Assembly (NCBI GenBank): GCA_017631875.1 | Contig: JAGBSL010000015.1 | Coordinates: 1 to 64,000, forward strand | Length of the DNA: 64,000 bases | From: Bacteroidales bacterium | GTDB taxonomy: Bacteria > Bacteroidota > Bacteroidia > Bacteroidales > UBA932 | Direction of reading: 5' to 3' | Notes under the pieces: model-generated | What the model was told of the DNA's origin: nothing | The model's input: the letters and a program-made list of their open reading frames with translations, nothing else | Database searches by the model: none | Shown: piece by piece, positions 57,589 through 64,000 of the stretch | How the letters are laid out: each line of letters starts with the position of its first letter | How positions within the stretch are numbered: the first letter of the stretch is position 1 | Program-made: the position numbers and the translations under genes

Positions 57589-58374
57589 ATGAAAAAAATT
57601 TTCATGTTTTTGGCAGTAATGGGCGTTATGGCCTTTTCTGCACAGAACGCAGCAGCTCAGGACGAGCAGCCTGCTGACACAACAGCAACTGAGATGGTAG
57701 CTGAGGCTACTGAGGCTACTGACGAGCTTCCTGAGGAGGTTCCTATGCATCAGGCCCTCAAGACCAAGTTCATCGAAGGTGGTGCCGGCTTCATGGCCCT
57801 TGTAATTGCCTGCCTTATCCTCGGTCTCGCTCTTTGTATCGAGCGTATCCTTTACCTCGCTCTCTCTAAGACAAACACCAAGAAGCTCCTCAAGGACATC
57901 GAGGCTGCAATGCAGAACGGTGGTGCTGAGGCTGCAAAGGCTGTTTGCGTAAAGACTCGCGGTCCTGTTGCTTCTATCTTCGCTCAGGCTATGATCCGTC
58001 TCGCTGACGGTCAGTCACTCGAGGAAGTTGAGAAGTCAGTTGTTTCTTACGGTGGAGTAGAGGCAAGCAAGATGGAGCAGAACCTCTCATGGATATCTCT
58101 CTTCATCGCTATCGCTCCATCACTCGGATTCTTGGGTACAGTTATCGGTATGATCCAGGCATTCGACGCGATCATGGTTGCAGGTGACATGTCCCCAGCT
58201 GTCGTAGCAGGTGGTATGAAGGTGGCCCTCATCACTACTGTCGGTGGTTTGATCGTTGCTACTATCCTTCAGATTTTCTTCAACTACATCCTTTCACAGG
58301 TTGAGGCCCTCACAGTTGAGATGGAGGACGCTTCTATCAGCCTCATGGATATCTTGGTTAAGTATCAGAAATAA
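57589..58374 (+). CDS. exbB: ExbB/TolQ-family proton channel protein
   Basis: 261 residues. An unusual N-terminal signal-like helix with Ala-rich ending (NAAAQDEQPADTT) and an acidic linker (about 20-55) precede the MotA/TolQ/ExbB domain. That domain has membrane segments at about 64-90, 165-190 and 205-235, including LSWISLFIAIAPSLGFLGTV and VALITTVGGLIVATILQIFF. It forms the proton channel that energises TonB-dependent import, including the SusC of this window. First gene of exbB-(membrane protein)-exbD-exbD. Codon use is highly biased, as in strongly expressed genes. Confidence 0.95.
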   Translation: MKKIFMFLAVMGVMAFSAQNAAAQDEQPADTTATEMVAEATEATDELPEEVPMHQALKTKFIEGGAGFMALVIACLILGLALCIERILYLALSKTNTKKLLKDIEAAMQNGGAEAAKAVCVKTRGPVASIFAQAMIRLADGQSLEEVEKSVVSYGGVEASKMEQNLSWISLFIAIAPSLGFLGTVIGMIQAFDAIMVAGDMSPAVVAGGMKVALITTVGGLIVATILQIFFNYILSQVEALTVEMEDASISLMDILVKYQK

Positions 58375-58391
58375 TTTGACCTTAGTTTAAA

Positions 58392-58823
58392 ATGAAATAC
58401 GCAAAAATCATCAAATGGATACTGGCGGTATTGTTCGTCGTAGGTATCGTTTTCAGCTTCTACGGCTTCCTCGTAGGATTTGAGTCAAACGGTAACGCAC
58501 CTGTCGACAACATGCTGTACTGTGCGTATGCATTTGCATTGATCACTGTCGCTGCCGTAGTATTCGGCGTGGTTGTGATCGGCGGTATCAACAATCCAAA
58601 GAGCCTGTTGAAGCTTCTCGCTGGTCTCGTTGCTATTGTTGCCGTTGTTGCAGTCGCATATGTACTTGCCCCAGGAACTCCAGCTGTAGGATACCTCGGT
58701 GATCCGGTATCAGACGGCACACTCAAACTTACTGACACCATGCTCAACCTGACATACTTCCTCTTCGGAGGTGCACTCCTTGCACTTGTAGCAGGCTGGA
58801 TCATCGGTGCAACCCGCAAATAA
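58392..58823 (+). CDS. Small four-helix membrane protein conserved between exbB and exbD
   Basis: 143 residues with four predicted membrane helices (about 6-27, 40-62, 70-90 and 115-137). No enzymatic motif. Proteins of this size and position occur in Bacteroidetes exbB/exbD operons and are annotated as hypothetical. 17 bases after exbB and 10 bases before exbD, so certainly co-expressed. An accessory subunit of the ExbBD complex is a reasonable inference, not demonstrated here. Confidence 0.85.
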   Translation: MKYAKIIKWILAVLFVVGIVFSFYGFLVGFESNGNAPVDNMLYCAYAFALITVAAVVFGVVVIGGINNPKSLLKLLAGLVAIVAVVAVAYVLAPGTPAVGYLGDPVSDGTLKLTDTMLNLTYFLFGGALLALVAGWIIGATRK

Positions 58824-58833
58824 TCAAGACGCT

Positions 58834-59409
58834 ATGGGTAAGAAAACACCAGAAATCAATTCAAGTTCAACGGCGGATATGGCGTTCCTCCTGCTCTGTT
58901 TCTTCATGATGACTACCACCATGGATCAGGACAAGGGTCTTCAGCGCCGTCTGCCTCCTATGCCGGATCCTAATCAGAAGGCAGAGGACCAGAAGGTTAA
59001 TCGTCGTAACATCATCGTTGTGAAGATTAACTCTGCGGACAGACTTTTCGCTGGTACAGAGCCTATGGACGTCAGCCAACTCAAGGACAAGATCAAGGAA
59101 TTCCTTTCTAACCCTGCAAATGACCCTTCACTTCCAGAAAGAGAGGAGAAGGAGATCGAAGGATTCGGACCATGCATGGTCTCTAAGGGCGTTATCTCAC
59201 TCCAGAATGACCGTGGTACCAGCTACCAGGCATACATCGCAGTGCAGAATGAGCTCGTAAAGGCTGTAAACGAACTTCGTGACGAGTTTGCAATCGCTAA
59301 CTTCGGACAGGTTTACATCAAGTGTGATGAGGACCAGCAGAAGATTATCAGAGAGGCAGTTCCACAGAATATTTCTGAGGCAGAGCCTAAGGATGTTTCT
59401 AAAAAGTAA
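58834..59409 (+). CDS. exbD: ExbD/TolR-family biopolymer transport protein (first copy)
   Basis: 191 residues from the ATG at 58834 (MGKKTPEINSSS). A GTG nine codons upstream overlaps the previous gene and is less likely. The cytosolic tail is followed by one membrane helix carrying the essential Asp (STADMAFLLLCFFMMTTTM, D15). The periplasmic domain (about 40-191) includes NIIVVKINSADRLFAG and FGQVYIKCDEDQ. Longer than E. coli ExbD (141). It works with ExbB to convert proton flux to TonB motion. Confidence 0.94.
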   Translation: MGKKTPEINSSSTADMAFLLLCFFMMTTTMDQDKGLQRRLPPMPDPNQKAEDQKVNRRNIIVVKINSADRLFAGTEPMDVSQLKDKIKEFLSNPANDPSLPEREEKEIEGFGPCMVSKGVISLQNDRGTSYQAYIAVQNELVKAVNELRDEFAIANFGQVYIKCDEDQQKIIREAVPQNISEAEPKDVSKK

Positions 59410-59424
59410 TAGGAGATAAACGAT

Positions 59425-59889
59425 ATGTCAAAATTCAAGAATAAAGAGAAAAGGTCAGTGCCACAGCCACCTTCAGGCTCACTTTCCGATATCGTGTTCA
59501 TGCTCCTGTTCTTCTTCATGGTGACAACCACCATGCGTGAAACAGAAAGCAAGGTTATGGTCAGACTCCCTGAGGCATCAGAGATCGCTAAGCTTGAGAG
59601 AAAGGACTTGACTTCATACATCAACATCGGTACACCTATCAGAAGCCTCCAGGGCCAGTATGGTAACGATTCACGTATCCAGCTCAATGACTCCTTCAAG
59701 ACAGTTGACGAGATCCGCGACTTCATCGCTGCAGAGCGTGACGCTATGTCAGAGGCCGACAGATCATTCATGACTGTAGCAATCAAGGCTGACGAGAACA
59801 CCCGTATGGGTATTGTAACAGATGTTAAGCAGGAGCTTCGTAAGTGCTCTGCCCTTAAGATCATGTACACAGCAAGAAAAGGCGAGTAA
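59425..59889 (+). CDS. exbD: ExbD/TolR-family biopolymer transport protein (second copy)
   Basis: 154 residues. N-terminal tail, then the membrane helix with the essential Asp (SLSDIVFMLLFFFMVTTTM, D21), then a periplasmic domain (about 45-154: ESKVMVRLPEASEIAKLERK, FMTVAIKADENTRMGIVTDV). Two different exbD genes in series are usual in Bacteroidetes. Ends the operon before the terminator at 59915. Confidence 0.95.
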   Translation: MSKFKNKEKRSVPQPPSGSLSDIVFMLLFFFMVTTTMRETESKVMVRLPEASEIAKLERKDLTSYINIGTPIRSLQGQYGNDSRIQLNDSFKTVDEIRDFIAAERDAMSEADRSFMTVAIKADENTRMGIVTDVKQELRKCSALKIMYTARKGE

Positions 59890-59914
59890 TATACTCAAAA
59901 TGCTATATTTAAAG

Positions 59915-59938
59915 AAAGCAGTTCATCGGAACTGCTTT
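59915..59938 (+). terminator. Intrinsic terminator of the exbB operon
   Basis: AAAGCAGTTC (59915-59924), loop ATCG, GAACTGCTTT (59929-59938), followed by further T residues. It starts 26 bases after the second exbD stop. Confidence 0.93.
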
Positions 59939-59975
59939 TTTTGTTGCTGATTGGCAGGCATATTAATATTTTAGG

Positions 59976-59983
59976 TAAATTTG
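59976..59983 (+). promoter_or_regulatory. -7 promoter element TAAATTTG of the alkaline phosphatase gene
   Basis: Exact TAnnTTTG match, 23 bases before the start at 60007. A TTGG at 59951-59954 lies 21 bases upstream as a weak -33 element. Confidence 0.65.
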
Positions 59984-60006
59984 CGGGATAATAACACTGA
60001 ACATAC

Positions 60007-61209
60007 ATGAAAAAGATTATCACATTTATTACAGTGCTGGCAATAGGAGCTGCGGCACTCTCAAGCTGCGGCAGCAGGCAGGAAGACACAAAGGCAAAGT
60101 ATGTATTCCTGTTCATCGGAGACGGCATGGGAGCAACACACGTTGCCGCCGCAGAATCATACCTTTCCTATAAGGCAGGAAAACTTGGAGGGGAGAAACT
60201 CCTTATGAGCACATTCCCATTCTATGGAACAGTAACATCACATTCTGCTAACTATAACGTCACCTGCTCTTCAGCAGCCGGTACCGCCATCGCCTGCGGC
60301 GAAAAGGCTAATAACGGCACTGTCGGCATCAACAAAGACAGCGTTAATGTGACAAGTGTCGCATATTGCCTCCAGGATGAAGGATACAACATCGGCATCA
60401 TCTCTTCAGTACCTGTAAACCATGCAACACCAGCTTCATTTTATGCACACGAGGTATCGAGAAGCAACTATTATAGCATAGCATCACAAATACCTGCTAC
60501 GAACTTCGAGTACTTCGCAAGCGCCGGTTTCCTTGATTACAAGGATAAAAAGGGCGACAAGGAGCCTATTGACCAGGTGATCGAGGCTCAGGGATATACC
60601 GTATGCTACGGTCTCGAGGAGTTCAGGAACGAGGCCGCAGGAAAGGAAAAAGTGATCTTCTGCCAGGAAAGCAACAGGCAGGAGGATGCTGAGAACTATG
60701 TCAGCGATGCAAAGACTTTCGAGGATATAACTCTTGCACAGATGGTTGAACTTGGAATCGAATCTCTTGGAGATGAAGAGCCTTTCTTCATCATGTGCGA
60801 AGGCGGATCGATTGACTGGGCTGCTCATGATAACAGGACCATGTCCATGATCACTGACGTGATGGATTTTGATGCTGCTATCAAGGTAGCATACGATTTC
60901 TATCTCCAGCACCAGGAAGAGACACTTATCATCGTAACCGCTGACCACGAGACCGGCGGAATCACGCTCGGATGCGGCCATAGCGGAATCAACTGGGAGA
61001 AGCTTGAAAGCCAGTGGATCGAGAGCGGCAAGAAGAACATCCTTGACTATGAAGGAAACCGCGCACTCAATACAGAATGTAACATAGGATGGACTACTCT
61101 CGGTCACACCGGAGGACCTGTCCCAGTATTCGCTATCGGAAAGGGAGCCGAGAAATTCAACGGCCGATTCGACAACACCGACATTAAGGGTAAAATTTTA
61201 GGTGAATAG
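60007..61209 (+). CDS. Lipoprotein alkaline phosphatase
   Basis: 400 residues with a lipoprotein signal ending at C21 (ALSSCGS). It is thus anchored outside the cytoplasm. Alkaline phosphatase family motifs: VFLFIGDGMGATHV (metal Asp), TCSSAAGTAIACG with the likely nucleophile Ser, GSIDWAAHDN (metal Asp/His), IVTADHETGGI and LGHTGGPVPVFA (His ligand). Releases phosphate from organic esters. Shorter than E. coli PhoA. Single gene between the exbB operon and asnS, with its own promoter. No Pho-box was recognised. Confidence 0.93.
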   Translation: MKKIITFITVLAIGAAALSSCGSRQEDTKAKYVFLFIGDGMGATHVAAAESYLSYKAGKLGGEKLLMSTFPFYGTVTSHSANYNVTCSSAAGTAIACGEKANNGTVGINKDSVNVTSVAYCLQDEGYNIGIISSVPVNHATPASFYAHEVSRSNYYSIASQIPATNFEYFASAGFLDYKDKKGDKEPIDQVIEAQGYTVCYGLEEFRNEAAGKEKVIFCQESNRQEDAENYVSDAKTFEDITLAQMVELGIESLGDEEPFFIMCEGGSIDWAAHDNRTMSMITDVMDFDAAIKVAYDFYLQHQEETLIIVTADHETGGITLGCGHSGINWEKLESQWIESGKKNILDYEGNRALNTECNIGWTTLGHTGGPVPVFAIGKGAEKFNGRFDNTDIKGKILGE

Positions 61210-61221
61210 CGGCAAAACGAT

Positions 61222-61229
61222 TATCTTTG
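61222..61229 (+). promoter_or_regulatory. -7 promoter element TATCTTTG of asnS
   Basis: Exact TAnnTTTG match, 27 bases before the asnS start; no well-spaced TTTG upstream. Confidence 0.65.
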
Positions 61230-61256
61230 CAAAGTTTGTAAAATCACTATAAATCA

Positions 61257-62651
61257 ATGGAAACAGTAATCAGAACCAAAGTGAAGGACCTGCTCAAGAG
61301 TGAGGCAGGCAAGGACGTTCTTGCCAAAGGATGGGTGAGGACAAAGAGAGGCAACAAGAATGTAGCGTTCATCGCACTTAATGACGGTTCTACTATCAAT
61401 AATATCCAGATCGTAGTCGACAAGACTCCAGAGAATGAGGCAGTGCTCGCAAAGGTGACAACCGGAGCATGCATCGCCGTATGGGGTAAGCTTGTTGAGT
61501 CTATGGGAGGCGGCCAGGCGACTGAGATCCAGGCTACAGCTATAGAGGTTTACGGAGAATGCGACCCTGTACGCTATCCTCTCCAGAAGAAGGACACTTC
61601 TTTCGAGTTCCTCAGAACTGTAGCACATCTTCGTCCAAGAACCAATACATTCGGAGCGATCTACCGCGTGCGCAACCAGATGGCATACGCTATCCACAAG
61701 TTCTTCCATGACAAGGGCTTCGTATACATGCACACTCCGCTCATCACGGCTTCTGACTGTGAGGGTGCAGGACAGATGTTCCGCGTGACTACACTCGACA
61801 TGGAGAACCTTCCACGCAACAAGAAGGGCGGCGTCGATTATACAAAGGACTTCTTCGGCAAGGAGACAAGTCTTACTGTGAGCGGTCAGCTCGAGGGTGA
61901 GCTCGGAGCGATGGCACTCGGTGAGATCTACACATTCGGACCTACATTCCGTGCTGAGAACTCAAACACTCCACGTCACCTTGCAGAGTTCTGGATGATC
62001 GAGCCAGAGATGGCATTCTACGACATCAAGGACAACATGGACCTCGCAGAAGAGTTCATCAAGTACCTCGTACAGTACGCTCTCGACAACTGCCGCGAGG
62101 ATATCCAGTTCCTCAATGACAGATATGACAATGAGCTTATTGCACGTCTTGAAGGTGTACTCGGAACCGAGTTCGTACGTCTTACATATACTGAGGGTAT
62201 CAAGATCCTCGAGGCTGCAGGCGTAGAGTGGGAGTATCCTGTAAGCTGGGGTACTGACCTCCAGAGCGAGCACGAGAGATACCTCGTGGAGAAGCACTTC
62301 CAGAAGCCTGTAATCCTTACCGACTATCCTAAGGACATCAAGGCATTCTACATGAAGCAGAATGAGGATGGAAAGACAGTACGCGCTATGGACGTCCTCT
62401 TCCCTAAGATCGGTGAGATCATCGGAGGTTCTGAGCGTGAGTCGTCCCTCCAGAAGCTTGAGGCACGTATCGAGGAGACAGGCATGAGCCGCAAGGGCCT
62501 CGAGTGGTACCTCGACACACGTCGCTACGGATCAGCTCCTCACAGTGGATTCGGTCTCGGATTCGAGCGTCTGCTCCTCTTCGTTACCGGCATGAGCAAT
62601 ATCCGTGACGTGATCCCATTCCCTCGTACACCAAAGAACGCCGAATATTAA
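61257..62651 (+). CDS. asnS: Asparaginyl-tRNA synthetase
   Basis: 464 residues, the normal length. An N-terminal OB-fold anticodon-binding domain (about 10-110: [20 protein letters not shown]) precedes the class II catalytic core. The core has motif 1 near 140, motif 2 [19 protein letters not shown] (about 225-243) and motif 3 [16 protein letters not shown] near 440. Charges tRNA-Asn. Strong codon bias and its own promoter suit a constitutive housekeeping gene. A GC hairpin repeat separates it from udk. Confidence 0.97.
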   Translation: METVIRTKVKDLLKSEAGKDVLAKGWVRTKRGNKNVAFIALNDGSTINNIQIVVDKTPENEAVLAKVTTGACIAVWGKLVESMGGGQATEIQATAIEVYGECDPVRYPLQKKDTSFEFLRTVAHLRPRTNTFGAIYRVRNQMAYAIHKFFHDKGFVYMHTPLITASDCEGAGQMFRVTTLDMENLPRNKKGGVDYTKDFFGKETSLTVSGQLEGELGAMALGEIYTFGPTFRAENSNTPRHLAEFWMIEPEMAFYDIKDNMDLAEEFIKYLVQYALDNCREDIQFLNDRYDNELIARLEGVLGTEFVRLTYTEGIKILEAAGVEWEYPVSWGTDLQSEHERYLVEKHFQKPVILTDYPKDIKAFYMKQNEDGKTVRAMDVLFPKIGEIIGGSERESSLQKLEARIEETGMSRKGLEWYLDTRRYGSAPHSGFGLGFERLLLFVTGMSNIRDVIPFPRTPKNAEY

Positions 62652-62656
62652 TCGTC

Positions 62657-62677
62657 ATCCCCGGCCCGACCGGGGAT
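62657..62677. repeat. Hairpin repeat ATCCCCGG-CCCGA-CCGGGGAT between asnS and udk
   Basis: A perfect 8-bp stem with a 5-base loop lies six bases after the asnS stop. There is no T-run on either strand, so it is probably an extragenic palindromic element rather than a terminator. Confidence 0.6.
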
Positions 62678-62693
62678 CTCAATAAACACAAGA

Positions 62694-63314
62694 ATGTTGA
62701 TCATAGGCATCGCCGGAGGTTCCGGATCAGGCAAGACAACCGTTGTCAAGGCCATCACAGAACAGCTTCAGGAAAATGTAGTAGTAATCCCTCAGGATTC
62801 ATACTACAAGGATCTGAGCCACTATACTGAAGAGCAGAAGAGGGTCCACAATTTCGACCATCCTGACTCAATCGACTTCGATCTGCTCAGAGCACAGCTT
62901 GCTGAACTCAGAGAGGGCAAGGAGGTGGACCAGCCTGTCTACTCATATATAACTTGTGGACGTTCCAAGAATGAAGTAGTGAGAGTGAAGCCGGCAGACG
63001 TCATTATCGTTGAGGGTATCCTTATCTTCACAGATCCTCAACTTCGTGAGTTGATGGACATCAAGATCTTCGTGGATGCCGACGACGATGACAGACTGAT
63101 GCGCGTAATGGCTCGCGACATCGTGGAGAGAGGCAAGACCGTCGAGTGGGTTATCGAAAGATACTCGAAGACAGTAAAGCCGATGTACCTCCAGTTCATC
63201 GAGCCGAGCAAACGTTATGCTGACATCATCATTCCGCAGGGAGGCCACAACAAGGTAGCTATCGACGTGATTTCAGCAACTATCGAGAAGTCTCTTTCAC
63301 AGAACAGCAAGTAA
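62694..63314 (+). CDS. udk: Uridine kinase
   Basis: 206 residues. Phosphorylates uridine and cytidine in pyrimidine salvage. The P-loop IGIAGGSGSGKTTVV (about 3-17) and the segments IPQDSYYKDLSHYT, NFDHPDSIDFDLL, DVIIVEGILIFTDPQLRELM and FVDADDDDRLMRVMARDI are characteristic. Followed without any gap by the TonB-like frame (TAATTG). Confidence 0.96.
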   Translation: MLIIGIAGGSGSGKTTVVKAITEQLQENVVVIPQDSYYKDLSHYTEEQKRVHNFDHPDSIDFDLLRAQLAELREGKEVDQPVYSYITCGRSKNEVVRVKPADVIIVEGILIFTDPQLRELMDIKIFVDADDDDRLMRVMARDIVERGKTVEWVIERYSKTVKPMYLQFIEPSKRYADIIIPQGGHNKVAIDVISATIEKSLSQNSK

Positions 63315-64000
63315 TTGAGCAGAAAAGGAGAAAATAATGCAGGTTTATTAATCACCGTGATATTCCACCTCACGGTGATTATTGTCTTGCTCCTATACCA
63401 GATCGACGCGACGGTAAGGAGGGAGGAGAGCTTTGTCATTGATTTCTCTAAACAGGAGGAGATAGAGAGACAGCAGCAGGAAATAGAGGAGATGGAAAGG
63501 GAGATTGCCAAAATGGAGGCTATCAGACAGCGTCTTGAAGAAAAGATTGCCGGAAGCAGCACTCCTGTAAGGAACATTGCCGTAGATAGAGGCGGTCCAC
63601 TCAAGGATGACAGGGGAACTGATGCAGAACAGCTTTACAAGGATGCGGAAAGACTGGCTCAGGAGCTCAGGAACGGTCAGAAGAGCAACGCATACGAGGA
63701 AAGCTACAGCGAAGAGACCGTAGACCTTGGTGGTGGTAAACAAGATGCAGGTAAGTCTCAGTCAACCTATTCCGGCCCGTCTGTGCTTTCATACACATTG
63801 GACGGCAGGAAGGCCAGCAAACTGCCGATTCCTGCATATAGATGCTATGCAGGCGGTGAGGTGACTGTAATCATCGTGGTGAATCCACAGGGATCTGTCA
63901 TCGGAGCAGAGGTCAAGGATGACATATCGTCAACCGATCAGTGTCTGCGTAATTTTGCTGTCAGAGCAGCCCGTCTGTCTAAATTCTCACAGTCATCTAC
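63315..64000 (+). CDS. TonB-like energy transducer, 3' end beyond the window
   Basis: 228 codons are visible in frame from a TTG at 63315 that directly follows the udk stop. The out-of-frame ATG at 63337 and the absence of an early in-frame ATG support the TTG start. Residues 1-9 (SRKGENNAG) precede one membrane helix (about 10-29: LLITVIFHLTVIIVLLLYQI). A charged coiled coil (about 40-75: SKQEEIERQQQEIEEMEREI) and a flexible linker follow. The TonB C-terminal-like domain starts near residue 158 (GGEVTVIIVVNPQGSVIGAE). It would transmit ExbB/ExbD energy to outer-membrane receptors. The end of the domain is missing. Confidence 0.82.
   Translation, partial: MSRKGENNAGLLITVIFHLTVIIVLLLYQIDATVRREESFVIDFSKQEEIERQQQEIEEMEREIAKMEAIRQRLEEKIAGSSTPVRNIAVDRGGPLKDDRGTDAEQLYKDAERLAQELRNGQKSNAYEESYSEETVDLGGGKQDAGKSQSTYSGPSVLSYTLDGRKASKLPIPAYRCYAGGEVTVIIVVNPQGSVIGAEVKDDISSTDQCLRNFAVRAARLSKFSQSS

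Overview
The window is bacterial and clearly from the phylum Bacteroidota, most likely order Bacteroidales. The reasons are a SusC/SusD pair, DUF4843 and PKD-like lipoproteins, Omp28-type lipoproteins, a BT_3928-type DoxX protein, the exbB-(small membrane protein)-exbD-exbD arrangement, and repeated occurrences of the Bacteroidota -7 promoter element TAnnTTTG. Genus cannot be fixed from sequence alone. Nearly every base is coding. No tRNA, rRNA, CRISPR array, insertion sequence or prophage was seen, and no intergenic stretch exceeds 300 bases.

Region 1 (1-17.6 kb, minus strand) reads as one long operon of eleven genes starting from a TATATTTG element at 17595-17602. In transcription order it encodes Omp28, BACON lipoprotein, Omp28, BACON lipoprotein, SusC, SusD, DUF4843 lipoprotein, PKD-like lipoprotein, TlpA-type thioredoxin lipoprotein, TIG-like lipoprotein, and an S41 peptidase cut by the window edge. 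No glycoside hydrolase, lyase or sulfatase is present, so this looks like an uptake locus for peptide or protein rather than glycan.

Region 2 (17.6-28.7 kb, minus strand) is a second operon of seven genes. It has a good -33/-7 promoter (28666-28696) and ends in an intrinsic terminator (17642-17663). It encodes a small TlpA-like thioredoxin, a DUF6029 outer-membrane beta-barrel, three consecutive Omp28 paralogues, and two large lipoproteins, one with a coiled coil and a five-cysteine cluster. A further Omp28 plus large-lipoprotein pair lies at 31.5-35.4 kb. Across about 32 kb there are eight exported thioredoxin-fold proteins, and all eight CxxC dipeptides differ (VN, PN, AF, TS, GP, SA, AP, KP). 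This redox/lipoprotein array is the strongest candidate for an undescribed system.

Region 3 (28.7-41.6 kb) holds folP, tmk, a DoxX/MauE-like membrane protein, purB, an FtsB/DivIC-like divisome protein, a nucleotidyltransferase, a CPBP protease, and a MurU-like nucleotidyltransferase next to an AmgK-like kinase fused to a RapZ C-terminal domain (probable cell-wall sugar salvage).

Region 4 (41.7-64 kb) holds NAD salvage (pncB-pncA), a putative porin followed by a lytic transglycosylase, a pyrE-SRPBCC-rsmF-TPR-ABC permease operon, a NUDIX hydrolase, queA, dprA-tatD-ansA, an exbB/exbD proton-channel operon, a lipoprotein alkaline phosphatase, asnS, udk, and the 5' part of a tonB-like gene. Several intergenic spaces carry palindromic or dispersed short repeats, one of which supplies the C-terminal codons of rsmF.
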